Source: Pseudooceanicola sp.
GTDB taxonomy: Bacteria > Pseudomonadota > Alphaproteobacteria > Rhodobacterales > Rhodobacteraceae
DNA: 32,436 nucleotides
NCBI RefSeq assembly: GCF_029213205.1
Contig: NZ_JARGNH010000027.1
Coordinates: 1 to 32,436, forward strand
Reading direction: 5' to 3'
The translations under genes and the position numbers were made by a program. Shown in pieces: positions 1 through 7,145 of the stretch (positions within the stretch are counted from its first letter, which is position 1; each line of letters starts with the position of its first letter). Under the pieces are notes generated by a model. The model searched no databases. It saw nothing but the letters and a program-made list of their open reading frames with translations, and was not told where the DNA came from.

Positions 1-62
1 AAAATCATGCGTGTGGGAATCCCCGCGATTCAGGTTTTTGGCGGGACGCTTTAGCCCAAGCA

Positions 63-434
63 ATGAGCCGCCCCATGACAAACAACCATATCACCATCTC
101 AAATTCATCCGTAGGCGTCCTGAACACTGGTGACCTTGCAAAGATCAACGCGGTGATAACGATCACGGAAGGGAGTGATGCTGAGGAGTTGGGTCACACC
201 GTCAAAGACTTCGCGCAAGCTGTGGTCGATTCCGACGAGATCACGAAAGAGGAAAAGCACGAGGTAGGCGAACTGCTCGGCACCCTGTCGGAACAGATCG
301 CCGGAAAGCGCTCCAAACCCGTGATCGGAAGCGTTCTCAAAGGAATTGAGGAGCGGGTAAAATCCGTGAGTGTGCTGTGGGGCTTCGCCGAGAAAATCGG
401 TAAGCTGCTAATAGATCTTGGCATCTTAACTTGA
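63..434 (+). CDS. Small orphan protein with N-terminal beta/NTG motif
   Basis: A 123-residue soluble protein of unknown function. The first 30 residues look like short beta strands with Asn/Gly turns (ITISNSSVGVLNTGDL), followed by an acidic helical stretch (about 37-80) and a C-terminal helix pair (about 85-120) that is amphipathic but not a convincing membrane segment. From memory, this layout (an 'N.G.INTG' head, charged helices, a short 'SEQ...KR.K..I..VL' segment) recurs in small orphan proteins of accessory regions; I cannot name a function. The start is uncertain: ATG at 63 or ATG at 75, neither with a clear Shine-Dalgarno. Base composition is clearly less GC-rich than the metabolic genes downstream and codons such as ATA and CTA appear, which suggests transfer. 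It stands alone, followed by a long non-coding stretch. Confidence 0.7.
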   Translation: MSRPMTNNHITISNSSVGVLNTGDLAKINAVITITEGSDAEELGHTVKDFAQAVVDSDEITKEEKHEVGELLGTLSEQIAGKRSKPVIGSVLKGIEERVKSVSVLWGFAEKIGKLLIDLGILT

Positions 435-1017
435 CGATCTTGCTCGTGGCCCCGGCCAATTGCCCTCTGCCTTGCCTCTCGGCGCTCTGGTTGGCCCTTC
501 GCCCCATCCTGCCGCCGCACCAATCGCGAGACGCCCCGTCCGACAGCTTCTGGTGGCGTCATCTCACGCTCGGCCCACCATCCCCGATTGTTGGCTCGTT
601 ACAGGGCTGTTTCCGAATATTTCGCGTTCGGCACTTTCGGGAAGCTGACATTGGCGCGAATGCGTCTAGCGGTCACTTCGTCCCGCAACGCCGACCTAAA
701 TGCTGACCACGATGAACATCTGCTTTGGTTCAGTAGGGCCTGACGTTTGGGATAATACTGCGTGACGCGGCCCGTTGATCGGAAGCACGGAACCCACTGC
801 ACCGAGCCAAATATGCGCGCTGCTCTGCACGCACCAACGCTCTGACATCACGAACCATCGGCATCCCTCGGCTGGCGTCGACCGGTTTCAGCCCGCCTGA
901 TGTCGCGCCTTTTCATTCTGATCCACAAACGACACCGCGATGTCGCCCGCTGCGTTGCGGCACCCGCTAAAATCGGTCATCTGACCTGCGCAACACCACC
1001 CTTCGGATCCCCCCGCC
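435..1017. other. Long non-coding stretch, 583 nt
   Basis: No reading frame here has the codon bias or a recognisable motif of a gene; the short open frames on both strands look random. Composition is mixed, with less third-position bias than neighbouring genes. Together with the atypical gene before it, this looks like the eroded end of an acquired segment. The promoter of the following SemiSWEET-type gene must lie in the last 150 nt, but I see no good -35/-10 pair. Confidence 0.5.
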
Positions 1018-1293
1018 ATGACCACCTCTGTCGAACTCCTTGGCTATGTCGCCGCCGCGCTGGGCACGGTCAGCTGGCTGCCGCAGACGATCAAGACCTG
1101 GCGTAGCCGGGCGGTGGCGGATCTGTCGTTCTGGGCCTTGCTGCTGGTCTTTGCCACGGTGTCGGCCTGGTTGATCTACGGGGCGCTGATCGTCAACTGG
1201 CCGCTGATCGTCGCCAATGTGATCTGTGTGATCCTGGTCGGGCTGCTGGTGATTGCCAAATGGCGGTTTGATCCGCGCCGCGCCCGGATCTGA
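1018..1293 (+). CDS. SemiSWEET-type (PQ-loop/MtN3) sugar transporter
   Basis: A 91-residue membrane protein with three predicted helices (about 4-20, 38-57, 62-80), the size and topology of bacterial SemiSWEETs, which dimerise to form a sugar uniporter. The PQ-loop signature is present at residues 21-23 (LPQ, followed by TIKTWRSR), where proline and glutamine hinge the first helix. The C-terminus is short and basic (KWRFDPRRARI), expected on the cytoplasmic side. The gene stands alone, preceded by the non-coding stretch and followed by 232 nt before the MaoC gene. The substrate cannot be read from sequence; sucrose or glucose are typical for the family. The start ATG at 1018 is the only one ahead of helix 1. 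Confidence 0.85.
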   Translation: MTTSVELLGYVAAALGTVSWLPQTIKTWRSRAVADLSFWALLLVFATVSAWLIYGALIVNWPLIVANVICVILVGLLVIAKWRFDPRRARI

Positions 1294-1525
1294 TCCAGGC
1301 CGTCCGGTCGGGCGGCATCGGCCTCCACGGATGTGAATGCGTCACCGCATGCCATTGCTTCGAATTGACGCAACGGTCAAAACATTGTTCCCTAAGTAAG
1401 CAAGAGGCGGCGTCAGCGCCGTGATCCGGCGTGAGGAGAGGCGCCCGGACTGGATTCGGGTCAAGCCCCGGACAGCGCCCGGAGCGTTCGTTCCCAACGT
1501 CCAACAGATCGAGGATAGCCACCCG
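1294..1525. promoter_or_regulatory. Leader of the CoA-thioester operon with inverted repeat
   Basis: 232 nt without a convincing gene. At 1365-1380 there is an inverted repeat TTGAC-N6-GTCAA whose left arm doubles as a good -35 hexamer (TTGACG), but no matching -10 sits 16-18 nt downstream. A small stem (CGGCG-TCAG-CGCCG) lies near 1412-1425. The arrangement suits a repressor site over the operon promoter. An in-frame upstream extension of the first MaoC frame to 1421 exists but lacks a Shine-Dalgarno and does not look like the family N-terminus. Confidence 0.4.
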
Positions 1526-2020
1526 ATGAGCCAGGATATCGTCACCCGACTGAAAACCGATGCAGCCTATTGGGCGCGCGGCAACCGCTTTGGCGATTTC
1601 AGCCCGGGCCAGAGCTTTACCCATCATTGGGGCCGCACCATCACCGAAGGCGACAACACCACGTTTTCGATCCTGACGATGCATTACAACCCGCGCTACA
1701 CCAATGCGGAATTCGCCCGTGCTGAGGGCCATCCCGACACCCCGGTGAACCCGCTTCTGGTGTTCAACACGGTGTTCGGCCTGACGGTCGAGGATTGTTC
1801 CGAAGGCGGCGGGCCGTTCCTGGGGGTCGATGATCTGGACTATGGCGTGCCGGTCTATCCCGGCGATACGGTCTATGCCGACAGTGAAACCATCGACAGC
1901 CGCGAAAGCGAAAAGCGGCCCGATTTCGGCATTGTCACCTGGGCCACGCGCGGCGTGAACCAGCGCGGCGAGGAAGTGATCCGCTTTCGCCGCACCAATC
2001 TAGTGAGGAAAGCGCGATGA
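1526..2020 (+). CDS. MaoC-like hydratase, mesaconyl-CoA hydratase-like half (1)
   Basis: A 164-residue single hot-dog protein of the MaoC/FAS1-like dehydratase class. Visible family segments are FGDFSPGQ (about 22-29), RTITEGDN (about 37-44), the helix region NPLLVFNTVFGL, and the strand pair VPVYPGDTVYADSE and ATRGVNQRGEEV near the C-terminus. The TITEGD and NQRGEE segments recall mesaconyl-C1-CoA hydratase (Mch) of the 3-hydroxypropionate and ethylmalonyl-CoA pathways, which is about twice this length; here a second MaoC gene (3258-3734) may supply the other half. The ATG at 1526 is chosen because GAGGAT lies just upstream. The stop overlaps the next start (ATGA at 2017-2020), so it heads a translationally coupled operon. 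Substrate is inferred. Confidence 0.8.
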   Translation: MSQDIVTRLKTDAAYWARGNRFGDFSPGQSFTHHWGRTITEGDNTTFSILTMHYNPRYTNAEFARAEGHPDTPVNPLLVFNTVFGLTVEDCSEGGGPFLGVDDLDYGVPVYPGDTVYADSETIDSRESEKRPDFGIVTWATRGVNQRGEEVIRFRRTNLVRKAR

Positions 2021-3258
2021 TGGACGACACCTATTCCCGGGACGGCAAGGGCTATTTCACCGAGGAGCGGATCATGATCCGCGATTCAGCCCGCGATTTC
2101 ACCATGCGCGAGGTGCTGCCGGTCGCCAATAAACTGGACGGGCCTGACGGCGAGATCCCGATGGATCTGCGCCAGAAGATGGCCGATATGGGCTATTTCG
2201 GGATCACCATCCCCGAGGAATACGGCGGGCTTGGCCTCGGCGCGTTCGAATATTGCCTGGTCGCGGAACAGCTGGCGCGCGGCTGGATGTCGGTCGCCTC
2301 GATCATGGCGCGCGGCCAGGGCGGGATGATCCGTCGGGTGATGACCGAGGAGCAGCAAAAGGAATACCTGCCACGGGTGGTGCGCGGTGAGTTCCTGAAC
2401 GCCTCTTCGCTGTCCGAACCCGGCACCGGATCCGACCTCGCCTCGATCTCTTGCCGGGCGGTGCGCGATGGCGACGATTGGGTGATCACCGGCTCGAAAT
2501 ATTGGTGCACCTTTGCCGATGGCGCCGATTTCATGACGGTGTTTGCCCGCACCGCGCCGCCGCCGAATTCATCCAAGCGCTGGATGGGCATCTCCTGTTT
2601 CATGATCGAAAAGCCGCGTGGAGAATTGCCCAAGGGCGTGTCGGGCTCGAATATCCCGAAAATCGGCTATTTCGGTTGGAACACCCTGGAATTGTCGTTT
2701 GACGGCTGCCGGGTGCCCGCCGCCAACCTGATGGGCGAAGAGGGGATGGCGTTCCGGATCATGGCCAAGGGGCTGGAAACCGCCCGCGCCCATACCGCCG
2801 CCCGGGCCATTGGCCTGGCACAGGGCGGGCTGGAGGATGCGCTGGCCTATGCCCAGGAGCGTCAGCAGTTTGGCCGCCCGATCGCCGAATTCCAGGCAAT
2901 CCGTTTCAAGCTGGCGACGATGGCGACCGAGGTCGAGGCGGCGCGGCAATTGCTCTATCACGTCTGCAACGAGATCGACCAAGGTCGGCGCTGCGACAAA
3001 GAGGCGTCGATGGTGAAATATTTCGCCACCGAAATGGCCGAACGGGTGACCTCCGAGGCGCTGCAGATCCTTGGCGGTGCCGGTTATACCAAGCTGCACG
3101 CCGTTGAACGCTATTGGCGCGATGCCCGGCTGACCAAGATTTTCGAGGGCACCAGCGAGATCCAGCAGCGGATCATTTCCGACAACCTGCTGGGCAAGTC
3201 GGAGGTCGACAAATGGATCACCGAAACCGCCTTTGAAAAAGCCTGGGGAGACAAGTGA
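2017..3258 (+). CDS. Acyl-CoA dehydrogenase
   Basis: A 413-residue FAD-dependent acyl-CoA dehydrogenase of normal length, oxidising an acyl-CoA to the 2,3-enoyl-CoA and passing electrons to ETF. The sequence shows the N-terminal helical domain, the substrate/FAD segment SSLSEPGTGSD (about 129-139), the middle beta domain, and the C-terminal helical domain with QFGRPIAEFQAI. The catalytic base is Glu377 in KIFEGTSEIQ, the position used by MCAD-type enzymes. Too short for methylsuccinyl-CoA dehydrogenase (about 550 residues), so a branched dicarboxylyl or ordinary acyl substrate is open. TGAGGA precedes the start at a good distance; ATG at 2017 and 2020 are both possible. It lies between two MaoC genes, which suggests dehydrogenation followed by hydration. 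Confidence 0.93.
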   Translation: MMDDTYSRDGKGYFTEERIMIRDSARDFTMREVLPVANKLDGPDGEIPMDLRQKMADMGYFGITIPEEYGGLGLGAFEYCLVAEQLARGWMSVASIMARGQGGMIRRVMTEEQQKEYLPRVVRGEFLNASSLSEPGTGSDLASISCRAVRDGDDWVITGSKYWCTFADGADFMTVFARTAPPPNSSKRWMGISCFMIEKPRGELPKGVSGSNIPKIGYFGWNTLELSFDGCRVPAANLMGEEGMAFRIMAKGLETARAHTAARAIGLAQGGLEDALAYAQERQQFGRPIAEFQAIRFKLATMATEVEAARQLLYHVCNEIDQGRRCDKEASMVKYFATEMAERVTSEALQILGGAGYTKLHAVERYWRDARLTKIFEGTSEIQQRIISDNLLGKSEVDKWITETAFEKAWGDK

Positions 3259-3734
3259 TGGACGTGGCGGCCCGCACCTCTGCCAACAATTATTTTGAGG
3301 ATTTTCAGCCCGGCCAGGTGATCCGCCACGCGCGCGGCAAGACCGTGACCGAAATGGACAACGTGTTGATCACCAATATGGTGATGAACACCGCCGAGGC
3401 CCATTTCAACGCGCATCGGATGCAGGGCGGGCAGGGGCACGGGGTGTTCAACGACCGTGTGGTGTTCGGCGGCATCAACCTGAGCATGGTGATCGGTCTG
3501 GCGGCACAGGACACCGCCGAACAGGCGGTGCGCGAGGTCGGGATGACCAATATCCGGCTGAAACACCCGGTCTATCACGGCGATACGCTCTATGCGTTTT
3601 CCGAGGTGCTGGAGGTTGCGGATGGCGACGATCCGAAAACCGGCGTTGTCACCTTCCGCCATTACGGGATCAACCAGGATGACAAGCTCTGCGTGATGGC
3701 CGACCGGCGCGTGGCGCTGAAGCGGCGGGGCTAG
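3258..3734 (+). CDS. MaoC-like hydratase, second half/paralogue (2)
   Basis: A 158-residue single hot-dog MaoC protein. Its N-terminal pattern (NNYFEDFQPGQVIRHARGKTV, then TEMDN) matches that of the Mch-like hydratases, and the middle segment NTAEAHFNAHRM sits where hydratase-2 enzymes carry their Asp/His dyad; here the acid would be Glu followed by His-Phe-Asn. The second half (VRLKHPVYHGDTLYAFSE type strands, then GINQDDKLC) completes the fold. It starts at ATG 3258, one base into the preceding TGA, with GGGGAG upstream. With the gene at 1526 it could form a heteromer equal to one long Mch; alternatively the two act on successive enoyl-CoA intermediates. Both are inference. Confidence 0.85.
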   Translation: MDVAARTSANNYFEDFQPGQVIRHARGKTVTEMDNVLITNMVMNTAEAHFNAHRMQGGQGHGVFNDRVVFGGINLSMVIGLAAQDTAEQAVREVGMTNIRLKHPVYHGDTLYAFSEVLEVADGDDPKTGVVTFRHYGINQDDKLCVMADRRVALKRRG

Positions 3735-3737
3735 GGC

Positions 3738-4976
3738 ATGGCGCCAAAGACCTTCCCCGGTGCGCTGGAAGGCGTCGTTGTGCTGGATCTAACGATGATG
3801 CTGGCGGGGCCTTTCGCCAGCATGATGTTGGCCGATCAGGGCGCGACAGTGATCAAGATCGAACCGGTCGGCGGCGACAACACCCGGCGGATCGGGCCGC
3901 ATCTGGACGGTGAGTTGAGCCGCGAAGACGGCGGCTATGGCGCCTATTTCGGTTCGATAAACCGCAACAAACGCTCGATCTGCATCGACTTCAAATCGCC
4001 CGAGGGCGTGGCGCTGTTCCATGACATGGTGAAACAGGCCGACGCGGTGCTGGAAAACTATCGCGGCGGCGTGGCGGATCGGCTGGGCAACTCCTATGAG
4101 GTGCTGCGCGAGATCAACCCGGCACTGGTCTATGCCTCGGTGCGCGGCTTTGGCGATCAGCGCGGCGGCGTTTCGCCCTATGGCCATTGGCCGGCCTATG
4201 ACCCGGTCGCCCAGGCGATGGGCGGCATCGTCGGCATCACCGGTCCCGAACAGGGCGGCACCCCGACCAAGATCGGCCCCGGTGTCGGTGACATCATCCC
4301 GGCGATGTATGCCGCCTTTGGCCTTGTGTCCGCCGTGCTGCGCGCCCGCGCCACCGGGCAGGGGCAATATGTCGACATCGGCATGGTCGACAGCATCATG
4401 GCGACCTGCGAGCGGGCGATATTCCAGCGTGGCATGACCGGCGAAAACCCCGGGGTTGAGGGCAATCATCACCCGCTGCTCTGCCCGTTCGGGTTTTTCC
4501 GGGCCAAGGATGGCTGGGTGTCCATCGCCGTGCCGAACGATAAATTCTGGGAAATCCTGACCGGGCTGATTGGTCGGCCTGACCTAAAGGACGATCCACG
4601 CATCGGGCAGAACGAACAGCGGCTGGATCATCGCGCCGAGGTGGTGGCGCTGGTCGAGGAATTCACCCTGCCGCGCACCCGGGCGGAGCTGGCCGAGAGT
4701 CTGGGTGGCCATGTGCCCTTCGGCCCGGTCTACCGCGCTGATGATCAGTTCAACGACCCGCATTTCGCCGCCCGCCAGATGCTGGCCGAGGTCGATCACC
4801 CGGGCACCGACCGCAAGGTCACCATTGCCAATACCCCGGTCAAGATGACCGGCACCCCCGGCGGGGTGCGCGCCCGCGCGCCGCTGACCGGCGAACACAC
4901 TGACCGTATCTTGGAAGAATTCGGAATTGGCCCCGATCGCATCGCAGCCTTGCGGGCGTCTGGTGCCGTCGATTGA
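3738..4976 (+). CDS. CaiB/BaiF family III CoA-transferase
   Basis: A 412-residue CoA-transferase of the CaiB/BaiF (family III) type, which moves CoA between carboxylic acids through an aspartyl-CoA anhydride. Family marks are LDLTMMLAGPFASMMLADQGATVIKIE near the N-terminus (read in pieces at residues 16-42), INRNKRSICIDFKSPEG (74-90), and GPGVGDIIPAM (180-190), where Asp185 is the expected catalytic aspartate. It follows the MaoC gene by 3 nt and precedes the lyase gene by 13 nt, so it belongs to the operon. In that context it either activates a dicarboxylate (itaconate, mesaconate, methylsuccinate type) or acts like Mct, the intramolecular mesaconyl-CoA C1-C4 transferase of the 3-hydroxypropionate bicycle. 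Sequence alone does not decide. Confidence 0.92.
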   Translation: MAPKTFPGALEGVVVLDLTMMLAGPFASMMLADQGATVIKIEPVGGDNTRRIGPHLDGELSREDGGYGAYFGSINRNKRSICIDFKSPEGVALFHDMVKQADAVLENYRGGVADRLGNSYEVLREINPALVYASVRGFGDQRGGVSPYGHWPAYDPVAQAMGGIVGITGPEQGGTPTKIGPGVGDIIPAMYAAFGLVSAVLRARATGQGQYVDIGMVDSIMATCERAIFQRGMTGENPGVEGNHHPLLCPFGFFRAKDGWVSIAVPNDKFWEILTGLIGRPDLKDDPRIGQNEQRLDHRAEVVALVEEFTLPRTRAELAESLGGHVPFGPVYRADDQFNDPHFAARQMLAEVDHPGTDRKVTIANTPVKMTGTPGGVRARAPLTGEHTDRILEEFGIGPDRIAALRASGAVD

Positions 4977-4989
4977 GGGAGAAAGAACC

Positions 4990-5901
4990 ATGACCACCAG
5001 ACCCAAACGCCTGCGCCGCTGCCAATTGTCGGTTCCGGGATCGAGCGAAAAAATGATGACCAAGGCCGCCGGTCTTGACGTCGATTACATCTTTCTCGAC
5101 CTTGAGGATGCGGTTGCGCCCGACCAGAAACGCCCGGCGCGCAAGAAAATCATCGACGCGCTGAACAACCTCGATTTCGGTCGCTCCACCCGCTGCGTGC
5201 GGATCAACGACCTGACCACTGAATATGCCGCCGAGGACATTATCGAGATCATGGAAGGGGCGGGTGAAAACCTTGACCTGATCATGCTGACCAAGGCGCT
5301 GGGCCCGGATGACATCACCTTTTGCGACAAGCTGATGACCCAGATGGAGAAAAAGCTGAAGCTGAAGAAACGCATCGGTCTGGAAACCCTGATCGAAGAG
5401 GTCGAGGCGATGCAGAAGGTCGACGAGATCGCCTGCGCCAGCGACCGGCTAGAGGCGCTGATTTTCGGGATGGGCGATTATTCCGCCAGCCAGGGCGTCA
5501 GCACCAAGGATATCGGCGGCGACACCGGCTATCCCGGTGACATCTGGCATTACCAGCGGCAAAAGATGACCATCGCCGCGCGGGTCAACCGGATCGACGC
5601 GGTCGACGGGCCGTTTGCCGATTTTTCCAATCCCGAGTTCTTTCGCGAGGAATGCCGCCGCTCTATGATCCTCGGCATGGTTGGCAAATGGGCGATCCAC
5701 CCCAGCCAGGTTGAAATCGCCCAGGAGGTGTTTTCGCCGACCGCCGAGGATGTCGATCGCGCCCGCCGGATGCGCGAAGCCTTTGACGCGGCGATTGCCC
5801 GCGGCGAAGGTGCGGCGCAGTTCGAGGGCCGGATGATCGACATCGCTTCGATGCGCATCGTTGATCGGGTGGTCGACCGGGCCGACATGATCGGCATGTG
5901 A
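4990..5901 (+). CDS. CitE/HpcH-type CoA-ester lyase (malyl-/methylmalyl-CoA lyase-like)
   Basis: A 303-residue TIM-barrel lyase of the HpcH/HpaI-CitE superfamily, catalysing reversible Claisen cleavage of a 3-hydroxyacyl-CoA. Key residues visible: FLDLEDAV (35-42), Arg71 in RIND (CoA/substrate binding), Glu132 in GLETLIEEV and Asp163 in GMGDYSASQG (the Mg2+ ligands), and GKWAIHPSQV near residue 235, the form seen in L-malyl-CoA/beta-methylmalyl-CoA lyases rather than the citrate lyase beta subunit. The ATG at 4990 has GAGGGAGAAAG upstream, so an in-frame extension to 4927 is rejected. As last member of the operon it would release acetyl-CoA, propionyl-CoA or pyruvate/glyoxylate. Citramalyl-CoA lyase is an alternative reading. 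Confidence 0.9.
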   Translation: MTTRPKRLRRCQLSVPGSSEKMMTKAAGLDVDYIFLDLEDAVAPDQKRPARKKIIDALNNLDFGRSTRCVRINDLTTEYAAEDIIEIMEGAGENLDLIMLTKALGPDDITFCDKLMTQMEKKLKLKKRIGLETLIEEVEAMQKVDEIACASDRLEALIFGMGDYSASQGVSTKDIGGDTGYPGDIWHYQRQKMTIAARVNRIDAVDGPFADFSNPEFFREECRRSMILGMVGKWAIHPSQVEIAQEVFSPTAEDVDRARRMREAFDAAIARGEGAAQFEGRMIDIASMRIVDRVVDRADMIGM

Positions 5902-5916
5902 GCCACTGACGGCTCA
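5899..5916 (+). terminator. Short stem-loop at the lyase stop codon
   Basis: TGAGCC-ACTGAC-GGCTCA makes a perfect 6-bp stem whose left arm contains the TGA stop of the lyase gene. It is followed by GGCAAAAAGG rather than a T run, so it is at best a weak attenuator between the CoA operon and the hydrolase gene. Confidence 0.3.
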
Positions 5917-5936
5917 GGCAAAAAGGGGGGGGCTGA

Positions 5937-6818
5937 ATGCTCTATCGCGATTTCGCCACGCAGGAAGAGATCGACCGGCAATATGATGTCGGCACCTATC
6001 ATCCTGCCGCCCCCAGCCTCAGCGCGGCCAAGATCACCCGGTCGCGCGAGGCGCGTGCAACACTGACCTGCAAACTGGACGTCGCCTATGGGCCACGGCC
6101 CCGTCAGAAGCTGGACGTGTTTCCTGCCGCCGAACCGGGCGCGCCGGTGCTGGTGTTCATCCATGGCGGCTATTGGAAGAGCACGACCTCGACCAAGGAA
6201 ACCCATTCCTGGGTGGCGCTGGGCTGTCAACCGCGCGGCATCACCACGGTGGTGGTCGAATATGACCTCTGCCCAGGGGTGACGATTGATACCATCGTCG
6301 CGCAGGTGCGTGACGCCGTGGCCTGGGTCCGGCGCCACATTGCCGATTACGGCGGCGACCCGCGCCGTATCCATGTTGCCGGCAGTTCTGCCGGGGGCCA
6401 CCTGACGGCAATGGTCGCGGCGACCGACTGGGAAGAGCATGGGCTGCCGCCGGACACGTTGTCCGGGGCAACCGGGATCAGCGGGCTCTATGACCTTGCG
6501 CCGTTTGAATTCAGCTTTCTGCAACCGGTGTTGCATCTGGACGCCGGGCGCATTGCGCGGAATTCGCCGCTCGGTCTGGCTCGCCCCGGGCTCTGCCCGC
6601 TGCTGCTGCTCTGGGGCGGCGATGAAACCTCGGAATTTGAACGGCAGGCGCGGGCGATGCAGGCGGCCTGGAGTGGGGCTGGCAACGCCGCGGCGCTGGC
6701 CGCGATTCCGGGGCGCGATCACTACTCGATTTCCGGCGGCCTGCTCGATCCCGATGACAGCGCCTTTGGCCAGGTGTTCTGGCCGCATCTCAACGCCTGC
6801 TGGGCGCGCGACAGCTGA
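5937..6818 (+). CDS. Alpha/beta hydrolase, arylformamidase/esterase-like
   Basis: A 293-residue alpha/beta hydrolase of the HGGYW group, to which kynurenine formamidase (AFMID-like) and related esterases belong. The oxyanion-hole motif HGGYW is at 76-80, the nucleophile elbow GSSAGG at 149-154 with Ser151, the acid is probably Asp229 in WGGDE, and the catalytic His262 lies in GRDHYS. There is no signal peptide. It begins 35 nt after the lyase stop behind a strong purine run (AAAAGGGGGG), so it could be transcribed with the CoA operon, for example as a thioesterase or ester/amide hydrolase feeding it. No kynurenine pathway gene lies nearby, so formamidase activity is only one option. Confidence 0.88.
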   Translation: MLYRDFATQEEIDRQYDVGTYHPAAPSLSAAKITRSREARATLTCKLDVAYGPRPRQKLDVFPAAEPGAPVLVFIHGGYWKSTTSTKETHSWVALGCQPRGITTVVVEYDLCPGVTIDTIVAQVRDAVAWVRRHIADYGGDPRRIHVAGSSAGGHLTAMVAATDWEEHGLPPDTLSGATGISGLYDLAPFEFSFLQPVLHLDAGRIARNSPLGLARPGLCPLLLLWGGDETSEFERQARAMQAAWSGAGNAAALAAIPGRDHYSISGGLLDPDDSAFGQVFWPHLNACWARDS

Positions 6819-7118
6819 AGCCCGAGGCGATAAGCCCGGCGTCAGCGACGCCGACCGAGGCTGGTCGCACCATCCCAACATCTGTGTCGCGCTGAGGCGC
6901 GCGGCAATCCCGGTGAAACGCTGGGCCAGACCGACGATCTGGCCCATGGCCTGGCCCATGGCGCGGTCTCTCTCTGCGTCACCGGCGGCTTTGCGGACCG
7001 TCAGGCGATCGGGCGGCGAGACAGGTTCGCAGGCAGGATCCCGCGCGAGACGTTGCTTTTTGGGCGTGCCATGACCGTCGCGTTTCGCGTTTTCATCCCG
7101 ATCACTGCCGGTTCTTTT
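6819..7118. other. Intergenic stretch between convergent genes
   Basis: About 300 nt between the ends of the hydrolase gene and the GST gene. It holds a small GC-rich stem at 6837-6853 (CGGCGTC-AGC-GACGCCG) without a T run and no reading frame with coding character. The minus-strand frame running through it from 6959 is the antisense shadow of the hydrolase gene. Confidence 0.5.
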
Positions 7119-7145
7119 GGCATCTCAGTCAGAACCTGAGATGCC
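7119..7145 (-). terminator. Perfect 10-bp hairpin spanning the GST stop codon
   Basis: GGCATCTCAG and CTGAGATGCC pair perfectly around a 7-nt loop (TCAGAAC). The GST stop codon (7129-7131) lies in the loop. No U run follows on the GST strand, so this is a 3'-end stabilising or Rho-assisted structure rather than a classical intrinsic terminator. Confidence 0.4.

Noticed and set aside
431-706. Possible 91-aa gene after the orphan protein
   Set aside because: No codon bias, no ribosome binding site and no motif; several overlapping frames of similar length exist in the same stretch.
1365-1380. FNR/Dnr-type binding site
   Set aside because: The inverted repeat spacing is 6 nt, whereas FNR/Dnr/CRP-like sites need 4 between TTGAC and GTCAA type halves.
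1421-1525. Longer N-terminus for the first MaoC protein (start at 1421)
   Set aside because: The extension is not family-like and lacks a ribosome binding site, while GAGGAT precedes the ATG at 1526.
6837-6853. Intrinsic terminator after the hydrolase gene
   Set aside because: The 7-bp stem has a 3-nt loop but no T run and lies within GC-rich sequence where such stems occur by chance.
5550-6959. 469-codon minus-strand frame
   Set aside because: It covers the antisense of the lyase end and hydrolase gene; no domain is visible and both sense genes have intact motifs.
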